In this document: piece by piece, positions 17,208 to 26,037 of the stretch
Position numbering within the stretch: position 1 is the stretch's first letter
Layout of the letters: every line of letters begins with the position of its first letter
DNA from: Paenibacillus durus ATCC 35681
GTDB taxonomy: Bacteria > Bacillota > Bacilli > Paenibacillales > Paenibacillaceae
DNA: 64,000 nt
Assembly (NCBI RefSeq): GCF_000993825.1
Contig: NZ_CP011114.1
Coordinates: 1,488,001-1,552,000 of the forward strand
Direction: 5' to 3'
The notes under the pieces: model-generated
What the model was told of the DNA's origin: nothing
Seen by the model: the letters and a program-made list of their open reading frames with translations, nothing else
The model's database searches: none
Program-made: the position numbers and the translations under genes

Positions 17208-18020
17208 ATGGACGGCAGAGATTGGGGCATTTTTATGCTTCCATATGAACAGACAGTGGAAGAGCTCAAGGTTAAATTCAAAACAATGCGCGCGGAGCTG
17301 AAAAAGCGCGAGGAATATACGCCGATTGAATTTGTAACCGGGCGGGTGAAGCGCCTGTCCAGCATTCTGGAGAAGGCGAAGCGCCTAAATGTGCGGATGG
17401 AGGATCTGGAGCAGGGGATTGAGGATATTGCGGGTATCCGGATCATGTGCCAGTTCGTGGAAGATATCCGGCGTGTGGCCGAGTATATCCGCGCCCGCAA
17501 AGACCTTGAAGTGGTATATGAGAAAGACTACATTACCAATTACAAGGAGAGCGGCTACCGCAGCTTCCACATGATCATCAGGTACCCGGTCCAGACCGCC
17601 CTTGGGCTAAAGATCGTGCTGGCCGAAATTCAGATCCGCACGCTGGCGATGAATTTCTGGGCGACCATCGAGCACTCCCTGAACTATAAATACCGGGAAA
17701 GCCTGCCGGATGAAATCAGGCTGCGCCTGAAGACGGCGGCGGAAGCCGCATCCATTCTGGATAGCGAAATGTCCAGCATCCGGGAAGAAATACTGGAAGC
17801 GCAGAAGACGTTCGAGGAAAATTCCAACACGACGACCCAGGTGCTTCATGCGATACATCAATTGTATTTCTACCATCTTGTCAATGAAGCGATCCGCAGC
17901 CAGGAAGAGTTCAACCAGATTTGGCAGCGTCAGGACATGGAAGCGATGAAGGAACTGCTCGTACGTGTGCGCGGAATGATTTCCCAAGCGAAGAAAGACG
18001 ATTTGCCGGATGGGTTATGA
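17208..18020 (+). CDS. relQ: Small alarmone synthetase (GTP pyrophosphokinase), RelQ/SasB type
   Basis: Makes (p)ppGpp or pGpp from GTP/GDP and ATP. 270 residues from ATG 17208 behind CAGGAGGAAGG. The synthetase domain (residues 10-200) closely follows B. subtilis SasB/YjbM: PIEFVTGRVK, DIAGIRIMCQFV, YKESGYRSFH (Tyr for base stacking), EIQIRTLAMNFWATIEHSLNYKY. The family member in B. subtilis ends after ~211 residues; here a further ~60-residue helical tail follows. It overlaps the DUF309 gene by 11 bp, suggesting coupled expression. Confidence 0.92.
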   Translation: MDGRDWGIFMLPYEQTVEELKVKFKTMRAELKKREEYTPIEFVTGRVKRLSSILEKAKRLNVRMEDLEQGIEDIAGIRIMCQFVEDIRRVAEYIRARKDLEVVYEKDYITNYKESGYRSFHMIIRYPVQTALGLKIVLAEIQIRTLAMNFWATIEHSLNYKYRESLPDEIRLRLKTAAEAASILDSEMSSIREEILEAQKTFEENSNTTTQVLHAIHQLYFYHLVNEAIRSQEEFNQIWQRQDMEAMKELLVRVRGMISQAKKDDLPDGL

Positions 18021-18450
18021 ACCTCTATATGTCGCTTATCTGGTCTACTTCAATCGGGACCGTGATTATTTCGAATGTCACGAGGTTCTGGAAGAGCTGT
18101 GGCTCTCCAAGGAACGCGACCCGCTGTATAAGGCGCTGCTGCAGATAGCCGTGGGGCTGTATCATTACCGCAATGGCAATGCGCGCGGCGCCATTATCAT
18201 GCTGGAAGGAGCGGCGGCGAAGCTTCGGGAATATCCGGAGATTACGCTGGGCATTCATCTTGGCAAACTGGTCCGTGAGGCGGAAGACTATGTTCGGCAG
18301 TTAAAGGAGTATGATGATCTGGCTTATTACGATTTGACGATTGATATCGTGGACGGAGAGCTATCGGAGGCGGTTCAGGCCGCTTTGCCGGACATCAAGC
18401 CGAACATCCCCCAGCGCCGGGGACCCCATAGAGAGTCCGGCCGCCGCTGA
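18010..18450 (+). CDS. DUF309 family protein
   Basis: A 146-residue all-helical cytosolic protein. Residues 10-75 carry the DUF309 signature (FNRDRDYFECHEVLEELW ... QIAVGLYHY.NGN..GA). Function unknown. ATG 18010 lies within the end of relQ in another frame; GATTTGCCGGAT is a poor ribosome-binding site, so translation probably depends on relQ. Confidence 0.85.
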   Translation: MGYEPLYVAYLVYFNRDRDYFECHEVLEELWLSKERDPLYKALLQIAVGLYHYRNGNARGAIIMLEGAAAKLREYPEITLGIHLGKLVREAEDYVRQLKEYDDLAYYDLTIDIVDGELSEAVQAALPDIKPNIPQRRGPHRESGRR

Positions 18451-18478
18451 TCGGGCATGTGTTTATAAATTACTTACG

Positions 18479-18510
18479 GCTCAGGAACACCCGCAGGGGT
18501 GTTCCTGAGC
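18479..18510 (+). terminator. Hairpin after the relQ-DUF309 unit
   Basis: Nearly perfect arms GCTCAGGAACACCC and GGTGTTCCTGAGC around a short GCAGG loop. There is no T tract (TATTC follows), so it may be a processing or weak termination signal. Confidence 0.5.
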
Positions 18511-18549
18511 TATTCAACCCCTATATACGATAATTGGGAGGACGGCAGC

Positions 18550-20109
18550 ATGGCGGTACAACTTCCGCACTCCTTCTCCGAGCGGATGAAGGAGCTGCTG
18601 GGACGGGAATACGAAGCATTTTTGAAGACCTATGGGGAGATCCCGCATACGGGCATCCGTGTTAATACGCTAAAGATTACGGTGGATGAGCTGCAGCGGA
18701 TCTCACCTTACCGCATGGAGCCGATCCCCTGGTGCCCCACGGGTTTTTACACAATCGAAGGCGCCAGACCCGGCAAGCATCCTTACTACCACGCCGGGCT
18801 TTACTATATTCAGGAGCCGAGCGCCATGGCGCCTGTCGAGCTGCTCGGCGTCCTTCCCGGCGAACGAGTGCTGGATTTATGCGCCGCACCCGGCGGCAAG
18901 TCGACGCAGATCGCCGCCAAGCTTCAAGGACAGGGAATGCTGATCAGCAATGACTTGCATCCTGAGCGGACCAAGGCTCTGGCCAAGAATCTGGAGCTGT
19001 GCGGCGCGAGAAACGCGGTCGTCCTGAACGAGAGCCCGGAGCGAATCGCTGCGGCATTCCCGGGATTTTTCGATCGCATCTTAATTGATGCGCCATGCTC
19101 GGGCGAAGGAATGTTCCGCAAGGACGAGGATATGGTTCGGCAGTGGGACGAGAATACGCCGGCCAAGTATGCCGGCATGCAGCGGGAGATTTTACGGGCG
19201 GCGGCGCTGGCGCTCAGACCTGGGGGGACGCTGGTTTATTCGACCTGCACCTTCTCGCCGGAGGAGAATGAAGGGAGCATCGCCGAATTTCTTGCCGCAC
19301 ATCCGCAGTTCTCGATCGTTCCAGTCCATGGCACAGGCTCTTTTTCCCCGGGGCTGGAACCGCTTCCGGGTACGGCCCGTTTATGGCCCCATAAGGTTAA
19401 GGGCGAGGGGCATTTTATTGCCGTGTTAAGACATAATGGGAAGCCGGAAGAGGAGAGCGGCGCCGATGCAGGGCCCGGCGACGGCGGCAAGTCTCTGCCG
19501 GTCGTGCCGCGTGGGGAAGCTGGAGGACGGAATGCTCAAGGCGGCCGGGCAGCCCTTGCCCGCAAGGACAAGTCATCCGTGGGTCGCGGCGACAGCCGAA
19601 ACGGCAGGAACGGCCGTACTTCCTCCCGGGGCGATGGCAGGGGACGCAGTGCGGCCATTGCAACGGAGGGAGATATTTTAGCGTCCTATGCCGAGTTTGC
19701 CCGGGAGCAGCTTGGCTGGCAGCCGGAAGGCTTTCCCGTCCTATTCGGGGAGCATCTGTATTTGTCGCCGCTGCCGCGTGAAGCGCTGAATGGCCTAAGA
19801 ACGGTGCGTCCCGGCTGGTACATAGGGCATGTCCGGAGCGGACGCTTCATTCCGGGCCACCCGCTCGCGACCGCGCTGACTCCCGGAGAGAGCCTGCGCA
19901 GCCTGTCGCTTGCCGGGGACGGGCCAGAGGCCGTGTCCTATCTGAAGGGGGAGACATTGTCGATTTCGGAGGACCGCCTGACGATTGCCCCCGGCACATC
20001 GCCGAAGGGGTATGTACTCGTCTGTATCGACGGATACAGCGCCGGTTGGGGGAAATGGCAGAATGGCATCCTCAAGAATGAATATCCCGCAGGCTGGAGG
20101 TGGACTTAG
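18550..20109 (+). CDS. RsmF-type 16S rRNA (cytosine-C5) methyltransferase (RsmB/NOP2 family), copy 1
   Basis: Methylates cytosine-C5 in ribosomal RNA using SAM. 519 residues from ATG 18550 (GGGAGG upstream). SAM motif I VLDLCAAPGGKST, motif IV DAPCSGEGMF and motif VI STCTFSPEENE with the two catalytic cysteines are intact. A Gly/Arg/Ser-rich linker (about residues 300-375) joins to a C-terminal RsmF-specific domain (FAREQLGWQPEGFPVLFG..., HLYLSP; GWGKWQNGILKNEYPAGWRW at the end). A homologous gene lies at 21833-23227 on the other strand. The next gene starts immediately after the stop. Confidence 0.9.
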   Translation: MAVQLPHSFSERMKELLGREYEAFLKTYGEIPHTGIRVNTLKITVDELQRISPYRMEPIPWCPTGFYTIEGARPGKHPYYHAGLYYIQEPSAMAPVELLGVLPGERVLDLCAAPGGKSTQIAAKLQGQGMLISNDLHPERTKALAKNLELCGARNAVVLNESPERIAAAFPGFFDRILIDAPCSGEGMFRKDEDMVRQWDENTPAKYAGMQREILRAAALALRPGGTLVYSTCTFSPEENEGSIAEFLAAHPQFSIVPVHGTGSFSPGLEPLPGTARLWPHKVKGEGHFIAVLRHNGKPEEESGADAGPGDGGKSLPVVPRGEAGGRNAQGGRAALARKDKSSVGRGDSRNGRNGRTSSRGDGRGRSAAIATEGDILASYAEFAREQLGWQPEGFPVLFGEHLYLSPLPREALNGLRTVRPGWYIGHVRSGRFIPGHPLATALTPGESLRSLSLAGDGPEAVSYLKGETLSISEDRLTIAPGTSPKGYVLVCIDGYSAGWGKWQNGILKNEYPAGWRWT

Positions 20110-20868
20110 ATGACAAAGTCAAAAGGCAGCGAAGGAAAAAAGCAGCGGCTGGATAAGATATTGTCCCATGTCGGCTACGGCTCGCGCAGCGAGCTCCGCA
20201 AGCAGGCCAAGCAGGGCCTCATCACCGTCAACGGCGTGGTCCAGAAAGACAGCGGCGCGCATGTCGATCCTTATAACGATACAATCGAGGTGGCCGGCGA
20301 GACGGTTCTTTACCGTGAGCATATTTATCTTATGATGAATAAGCCGCCGGGCGTGCTGTCGGCGACGGAGGACAAACGGGACCGGACCGTGCTGGATCTG
20401 CTGGAGGAGCGCTATGCGGTGTTCGAGCCTTTTCCGGTAGGGAGACTGGATAAAGATACGGTCGGATTGCTGCTGCTAACGAGCGACGGACAGCTTGCCC
20501 ATGAGCTGCTGTCGCCGCGCAAGCATGTGCCCAAGACATATGAAGCCCTCGTGGAAGGCGAGGTCGGCCCGGACGATGTGGCGGCTTTTGCGGAGGGGGT
20601 CAGACTGGACGACGGTTATGTTACTTTGCCGGCGCAGCTGACTGTTCTGGGAAGGGAGCGCGGAAGGCAGGTCATTTCGCAAATCTCCCTGACGATTACC
20701 GAGGGCAAGTTCCACCAGGTGAAACGGATGTTCCAGGCCGTCGGGAAGAAGGTTATCTTTTTAAAAAGAGTTTCGATGGGCAATTTGCCTCTGGATGCGA
20801 ATCTGCCCGAAGGCGCCTGCCGTGAGCTGACGAGCGAGGAGCTTAAACTGCTCGGTGCAGAAATTTAA
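20110..20868 (+). CDS. RsuA/RluB family pseudouridine synthase
   Basis: Isomerises a uridine in rRNA. 252 residues: S4 RNA-binding domain (residues 12-60), then the synthase domain with the catalytic aspartate in GRLDKDTVGLLLLT and the YEA-V-G motif. The closing KFHQVKRMF motif is typical of RsuA. ATG follows the stop codon of the RsmF gene without a gap, with GGAGGTGG inside that gene, so the two form an rRNA-modification operon. RsuA (16S) versus RluB (23S) cannot be told apart safely. Confidence 0.9.
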   Translation: MTKSKGSEGKKQRLDKILSHVGYGSRSELRKQAKQGLITVNGVVQKDSGAHVDPYNDTIEVAGETVLYREHIYLMMNKPPGVLSATEDKRDRTVLDLLEERYAVFEPFPVGRLDKDTVGLLLLTSDGQLAHELLSPRKHVPKTYEALVEGEVGPDDVAAFAEGVRLDDGYVTLPAQLTVLGRERGRQVISQISLTITEGKFHQVKRMFQAVGKKVIFLKRVSMGNLPLDANLPEGACRELTSEELKLLGAEI

Positions 20869-20946
20869 CAATTGAATGCACAAGCCGGAATGACGCCGTA
20901 TTATAATTAAACTTAGAGATAAAAGATGCTCAGGGGATGGTGGAGA

Positions 20947-21747
20947 ATGAAATACAAGCTTATAGCGCTAGATGTTGACGGTACGCTGCTAAATGACGAT
21001 CATATCTTGAGCCCCGAGAACAAAAAGACGGTGGCCGAGGTCACCAGACATGGGGCTCGGGTCGTTCTCTGTACGGGAAGAAACCCGAAGAACGCCATTC
21101 CGATTATGCAGGAGATGGGACTGACCGGTTATGTGCTTGCCGATAACGGCGCCGTCACCGTGCGGGTAGAGGATCAGGAGGTCATACATCAGTACCCTAT
21201 GGACGGACGCGGACTTGATCCGTATATTGAATATTGCCGCACACGCGATATCCATTTTGATGTAAATACCGCATTTGAGCTGTATGTCGACAATGTGGAG
21301 CATCTGACCCAAGAAGCCCACTTTATGTATGAGCATCTTCAGCTTGTTCCCGCGTCCTTGCCGGCATGGAATGAGTTTCGTGAACCGATTGTCAAATTCA
21401 CCGTATTTTCCACAGCGGATATGATGGATGAAGCAGAGCGGGAGTGGAGCAAATGGATACGGTCGTTTAATATCCAGCGGAGCGGAGAGTTTTTCATTGA
21501 TTTAATGCATCACGAAGCTTCAAAAGGCAATGCGCTGATGAATCTGGCTAAGCAGCTTGGCATCCGTCAGCAGGACGTGCTGTCTATCGGCAACTACTAT
21601 AATGATATTTCGATGCTTACTTTCGCGGGCCTTGGGGTTGCTATGGACAATTCGCCCGTAGAAGTCAAAGCGGCGGCAGACGCGATCACCGGCACCAATA
21701 ACGAAAATGGGGTATCGGAGGCTCTCATTAAATATTGCTTGTCTTAA
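20947..21747 (+). CDS. HAD superfamily phosphatase, Cof type
   Basis: A 266-residue cytosolic hydrolase. HAD motif I DVDGTLLND, motif II LCTGR, and motif III/IV K(G)NAL...IGNYYNDISML are visible, with the C2B-type cap typical of Cof/YwpJ-like enzymes that act on sugar phosphates or flavin phosphates. In motif IV the usual GDxxND is GNYYND. ATG 20947 follows GGTGGAGA. Substrate unknown. Confidence 0.88.
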   Translation: MKYKLIALDVDGTLLNDDHILSPENKKTVAEVTRHGARVVLCTGRNPKNAIPIMQEMGLTGYVLADNGAVTVRVEDQEVIHQYPMDGRGLDPYIEYCRTRDIHFDVNTAFELYVDNVEHLTQEAHFMYEHLQLVPASLPAWNEFREPIVKFTVFSTADMMDEAEREWSKWIRSFNIQRSGEFFIDLMHHEASKGNALMNLAKQLGIRQQDVLSIGNYYNDISMLTFAGLGVAMDNSPVEVKAAADAITGTNNENGVSEALIKYCLS

Positions 21748-21761
21748 GTCGGATTTTTCAT

Positions 21762-21804
21762 AAAAGAGTGCTCCTTAGCCTAAGCGGCCAAGAGCACTCT
21801 TTTG
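21762..21804. terminator. Bidirectional terminator between convergent genes
   Basis: Perfect arms AAAGAGTGCTC and GAGCACTCTTT with A- and T-rich flanks, placed between the HAD gene and the second RsmF gene. Confidence 0.88.
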
Positions 21805-21832
21805 TTAACAGGACGTATAATAGCATGTAGGT

Positions 21833-23227
21833 CTAAGGTTGGCGCAGTCCTTTCGGATAATGGTTTTTGAGTTGGCCGGAGCTTGCTTTCCCCCAGCCAA
21901 GCGGCAGATGGTCCACAGTGACCAGCGTCCAGCCCTGCAGATCGTCCGACACGGTCAGACTCTCGCCCCGCAGCCAGCTTCGTGCCTCGGGACTTTCCGG
22001 GTCCAGATCGAACGAACGCGCTGCCTGCTCCGGACAAAGAGCCATAGCGAGCGCATGCGCAGGCTCCAGTCTGTTCTTCTTCAAATGGGCGAGATGCAGA
22101 CCTGCCCGGGGAATCCGCAGTCCGTGAAGCAGTTCCGGGGAAAAGGATTCGCCAAACGCAGAGGGGAGCAGGTAGAGCGACTCCCCGAACAGAAGCGGAA
22201 CGCCTTCCGCCCGGAATCCCGGGATTTCTGCGGCAGCCCATTCCCGGAACTGCCGGAATGCAGTCTGGGCGGCGGCATCCGGTCTTCCGCCGATACGTCC
22301 TTTACCGCTCCGATTTCCGCGTTTCGCAGAGCCCTGTAACGGGTCTACGGTTGAAGGATCAGGAGCTCCACCCTTGGCCAGCAGGGCTACAAAATGCCCT
22401 TCGCCTCTATCCTGATGCGGCCACAGCCGTTTTGCCGCCAGCAGCTCCATATCGGGATAGGTTGCCGTAACCCGCGCGATCAACTCTTCATTTTCTTTCC
22501 TGTTGAACGTGCAGGTGGAATAGGCAAGCCGTCCGCCAGGCTTCAGCATAGTATACGCATCCTGTACAATATCCCACTGCCTGGCGGCGCACATTTCCAC
22601 ATGCTCCGGCGACCATTCGCTGATCGCGCCCTGATCTTTGCGGAACATTCCTTCTCCGGAGCAAGGGGCGTCAAGCATAATCCGGTCGAAGGTTTCCGGA
22701 AAAAGCCGGGCCAGATCGCCAGGATTCGCGGAGGTTACAAGCGTATGGGAAAGACCCAGCCGTTCCACATTTTCCGCTAGGATTTTGGCCCGTTCAGGAT
22801 GAATTTCGTTCGATATGAGCAGTCCCTGCCCGTCCATCAGGGAGGCGATGTGGGTAGTCTTACCGCCTGGAGCGGCGGCGAGATCAAGCACCGTCTCACC
22901 GGGCTTGGGGTCCAGCAGTACGGCGGCGGACATGGCCGATGGCTCCTGGATATAATATAATCCGGCCTCATGATAAGGATGGCGTCCCGGACGCGAGGGC
23001 TCCTCGTAGTAATAGCCTTCGGGACACCAGGGAACAGGCTGAAGGCCGAATAGACGCGCAGTTTTTTCGGCAGCTTTTTTCCCCGAGGCTGTGCGGGTTT
23101 TTAGCCAATTCATTCTCAGGCCTTGGGTCTTTGGCGCTGCATATGTATCCAGAAAGGCGTCCGTTTCGCTTCCCAGCATCTCTCGGATCATGGCTGTGTA
23201 AGCTGCGGGCAGCATTTCCTTATTCAT
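21833..23227 (-). CDS. RsmF-type rRNA (cytosine-C5) methyltransferase, copy 2
   Basis: A 464-residue paralogue of the protein at 18550-20109. It shares the same layout: N-terminal domain, VLDLAAAPGGKTT, DAPCSGEGMF, STCTFNRKENEE, and a C-terminal domain ending in LGWGKASSGQLKNHYPKGLR. The linker is much shorter (about residues 300-335) and the SAM motif has Ala for Cys. Both catalytic cysteines are kept, so it should be active; the two probably modify different sites or substrates. GGAGAATGCAAC precedes ATG 23227. Confidence 0.9.
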   Translation of the reverse strand: MNKEMLPAAYTAMIREMLGSETDAFLDTYAAPKTQGLRMNWLKTRTASGKKAAEKTARLFGLQPVPWCPEGYYYEEPSRPGRHPYHEAGLYYIQEPSAMSAAVLLDPKPGETVLDLAAAPGGKTTHIASLMDGQGLLISNEIHPERAKILAENVERLGLSHTLVTSANPGDLARLFPETFDRIMLDAPCSGEGMFRKDQGAISEWSPEHVEMCAARQWDIVQDAYTMLKPGGRLAYSTCTFNRKENEELIARVTATYPDMELLAAKRLWPHQDRGEGHFVALLAKGGAPDPSTVDPLQGSAKRGNRSGKGRIGGRPDAAAQTAFRQFREWAAAEIPGFRAEGVPLLFGESLYLLPSAFGESFSPELLHGLRIPRAGLHLAHLKKNRLEPAHALAMALCPEQAARSFDLDPESPEARSWLRGESLTVSDDLQGWTLVTVDHLPLGWGKASSGQLKNHYPKGLRQP

Positions 23228-23429
23228 TGTTGCATTCTCCTTTTTTTCATTTTATTCAAGAGGAATGAAGCGTTGCGGCACAAGGCATTGCGGCTACACC
23301 TGCGAATGGTAACGGTTTTGTGTGTTGCCGTTTAGGGCGGATGCCGATAAAATCTAAGTAGGAACTTTAGCAGTGCCTGTGTACATATGCTTAACTATAT
23401 CATAATTGCCAAGCAAGGCCGTTTTTGAA

Positions 23430-23528
23430 AATATAAGAATTTATAAGCTCTAACGCTTATATAGTGTTCTTCTATTTCTATGAGTAACGGCACCATCCCT
23501 GATGGGACGGTGAAGTTGTTTCTTCTTG
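23430..23528 (+). promoter_or_regulatory. Two-hairpin structured leader element, copy 2 (before the glycosyltransferase)
   Basis: Outer arms AATATAAGAA (23430-23439) and TTCTTCTATT (23467-23476), inner ATAAGC/GCTTAT, then CTATGAGTAACGG, a hairpin CACCATCCC/GGGACGGTG (23491-23512) and GTTTCTTCTT. Relative to copy 1 an A-U pair replaces a G-C pair in the outer stem. It ends 25 nt before the start codon. Confidence 0.65.
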
Positions 23529-23553
23529 GGCAATAGAAAAGGAGACTTACCAT

Positions 23554-24690
23554 ATGAATCTGCTGCAAGCGCTCTTCTTTCCGCCGGAGCAGCCCGGCGG
23601 TGTATCCTCAATGATTCCCTACTTGCAGGAACGCTTTCGATCAAGCCGCTGGGATATGGAACTGTTCTGGCTGCCCAAGCGCATCCGCGGAAAAGGCAGT
23701 GACGAAATCGTCTTTGAAACCTTCGATTGGACGCCTTACGGCGAGAGTCCGGTCGTACAAAAATATATCCAGACCTACCGCGATTACTTGTGGTGGACAA
23801 AGCTGCGCCTGAACAAGCGGTTCGATCTGATCCACGCGCATCATCCAATAGCCGGAATGGCTATGAAGAAAGCATTTCCGGATGTGCCGCTTGTTCAGAC
23901 GGTCCACTCCAGCTACGAACGCGAGCTCATTCTGAACGGGAAAATTGCCGAGAACGGGCTGGAGCATGAGTTCCTGACTTTAATTTACCGGGAACTGGAG
24001 TATGTAAGCGACCGGCTGATGACCGTGTCACGGTCCTTTGCGGAATATATGTCGCATTATACGGAGAACCCTTCTCGCATTCAGATCATCCCGAACGGCT
24101 TTGACGAAAAAAGGTTCAAGCCGGTTGCGCATGAAAACGATGTCCCGCAGCTGGTGACTGTCACCCGTCTAGTTCCGGCTAAAGGGATTGATGTGCTATT
24201 CAACGCCTGCGCCGAGCTTAAGAAGCGCGGTCACGAATACGTGCTGCATATTATCGGTGACGGACCGTCCCGTTCCGATCTGGAGAATCTGGCGAGGTCG
24301 CTCGGTATATATAATGAGACCATTTTTTACGGCTATACCTTGCATCCCGAAGAATTTATGCCGTTTTTCGATATTTTTGTGCTGCCGTCCCGCGCGGAAG
24401 CCTTTGGCTCCGTATTTGCGGAAGCTGCGCTGAGCTGTCTGGCGCTCGTCGGAACAGAAGTTGGGGGTATCCCGGAGCAGATCGAGGACGGGATCAACGG
24501 CCTGCTTGTCAAGCCTGATGATGTGATTGCCCTGGCGGATGCGCTGGAGAAGGTCATCACAGATCCGGCCTATCGTTATGAGCTGTCCCGTTCGGCATGG
24601 GACAAAGCCAAAAATCTGTACTCCCTGACCCGCATCGCCAATGAGCTGAAAAAGACGTATCTGCAGCTTCAGACCGGCAGCCAAGAGTGA
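23554..24690 (+). CDS. Glycosyltransferase family 4 (GT-B)
   Basis: A 378-residue cytosolic or membrane-associated retaining glycosyltransferase. N-terminal acceptor domain (residues 1-175, with HAHHPIAGMAMKKA), C-terminal donor-binding domain with RLVPAKGIDVL and the EAFGSVFAEA EX7E region for the nucleotide sugar. The N-terminal FFPPEQPGGVSS is a typical GT4 loop. RBS AAAAGGAG precedes ATG 23554. Its stop overlaps the yhaO start by 4 bp, though a functional link is not obvious. Acceptor and sugar cannot be inferred. Confidence 0.85.
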   Translation: MNLLQALFFPPEQPGGVSSMIPYLQERFRSSRWDMELFWLPKRIRGKGSDEIVFETFDWTPYGESPVVQKYIQTYRDYLWWTKLRLNKRFDLIHAHHPIAGMAMKKAFPDVPLVQTVHSSYERELILNGKIAENGLEHEFLTLIYRELEYVSDRLMTVSRSFAEYMSHYTENPSRIQIIPNGFDEKRFKPVAHENDVPQLVTVTRLVPAKGIDVLFNACAELKKRGHEYVLHIIGDGPSRSDLENLARSLGIYNETIFYGYTLHPEEFMPFFDIFVLPSRAEAFGSVFAEAALSCLALVGTEVGGIPEQIEDGINGLLVKPDDVIALADALEKVITDPAYRYELSRSAWDKAKNLYSLTRIANELKKTYLQLQTGSQE

Positions 24691-26036
24691 ACGGCATGAT
24701 CCCGTTTCGTTTTTTGCACGCCGCGGACTTGCATCTGGACAGCCGCTTTACCGGCTTATCTCATATCCCCGGACTCATTAGAGACTATCTGCGGGAAGCT
24801 GCCTTTGCCGCCCTAGGGCGGCTTGTTGCCGTGGCGCTGGAGGAAGAGGTCGATTTTGTCGTCATTAGCGGAGACGTCTACGATTCTGCCGACTCTTCGC
24901 TCCAGAGCCAACTGCGCTTTCAGGAAGCGCTGCTGGAGCTTTCCAGAAGCGGGATCGCGGTCTTCCTCATTCACGGCAATCATGATCCGCTGGACGGTCC
25001 GCGTCTTCAGATGGAGCTTCCGGATAATGTAACGGTCTTCGGCGCCGACAAGCCGGGACAGGTCACCGCCGTACGCCGCATTGATGGGCAGGAAGCCGCA
25101 GTCGTAAGCGGAATCTCTTATCCTACGGCCAAGGTGACGGAAAATACGTCGCTGCGGTTTCGGCGGAAAGAGGACAGCGGGCTGTTTCATATCGCGCTCC
25201 TGCATGCGAATGTCGATGGCGATCCGGCGCATGAGACATATTCTCCTTGTACCCGCAGAGATTTGATCGACTCCGGCTTCGACTATTGGGCGCTCGGCCA
25301 TATCCATAAGCGCCGGGTTCTGTATGAACGTCCCTTTATCGTATATCCGGGAAATATCCAGGGACGCAGCGTCAAGGAGACAGGACCGAAGGGCTGCTGC
25401 ATCGTGGATGTGGACGCCGCCGGAATCGCTGCCCTGCGGTTCAAGGAATTGGATGAGGTCCGTTTCCTGATTCGGGATATTTCGATTGACAATATGGTCA
25501 GGGAAGCCGAATGGATAGAGGCGGTGGAACGGGCGGTGGAAGAGATTCGGCAGGAGCATCCGAGCATGATGTCCGTCGTCCGTTTCCGAATCACCGGCCG
25601 GGGCGCCGTTCACCGCATTCTCTCGGAAAGAGGGGCGGCGGAAGATTTGCTGGATGAGCTACGCCGGCGTGAAGCGCTCCGGTCGGAACAAGGACGGTTT
25701 CATGGGCTTGTCTGGCCGGAAGGGTTCTCGCTTGAATCCGGAACCGAAGTTGACCGCGAACGCCTGCTTGCGGAAGACAGCTTTCTCGGCGAACTGATGC
25801 GGCTTGCGGCGGAAAGTACCGGGGACGACCAAATGCTGGACGAGCTCGTCCGGTCAGCGCTGGCGCCGCTTGGGGAGAATCGTGAGCTAAGGCGGATGCT
25901 GGCCGAAGCAGGTGAGGACGATATACGCGTCTGGCTGACGAGGGCGGCCGAAACGGCCGTGACCCTGCTCAGCGATGCCCTGGAACCGGATGAAGAAAGC
26001 AGTAATCGGCCCGGCAGCCGCCAAGGAGGTCGGTAA
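24687..26036 (+). CDS. yhaO: DNA repair exonuclease, YhaO (SbcD/Mre11-like)
   Basis: Metallophosphatase-type nuclease subunit, 449 residues. Motifs in order: HAADLHLDS, SGDVYDSAD, HGNHDPLD, LLHANVDG and GHIHKRRV, all metal-binding. The C-terminal part is the YhaO-specific region. Start GTG 24687 overlaps the glycosyltransferase stop (GTGA); ATG 24696 is an alternative. It is followed one base later by its probable ATPase partner. Confidence 0.88.
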   Translation: MNGMIPFRFLHAADLHLDSRFTGLSHIPGLIRDYLREAAFAALGRLVAVALEEEVDFVVISGDVYDSADSSLQSQLRFQEALLELSRSGIAVFLIHGNHDPLDGPRLQMELPDNVTVFGADKPGQVTAVRRIDGQEAAVVSGISYPTAKVTENTSLRFRRKEDSGLFHIALLHANVDGDPAHETYSPCTRRDLIDSGFDYWALGHIHKRRVLYERPFIVYPGNIQGRSVKETGPKGCCIVDVDAAGIAALRFKELDEVRFLIRDISIDNMVREAEWIEAVERAVEEIRQEHPSMMSVVRFRITGRGAVHRILSERGAAEDLLDELRRREALRSEQGRFHGLVWPEGFSLESGTEVDRERLLAEDSFLGELMRLAAESTGDDQMLDELVRSALAPLGENRELRRMLAEAGEDDIRVWLTRAAETAVTLLSDALEPDEESSNRPGSRQGGR

Positions 26037-26037
26037 G

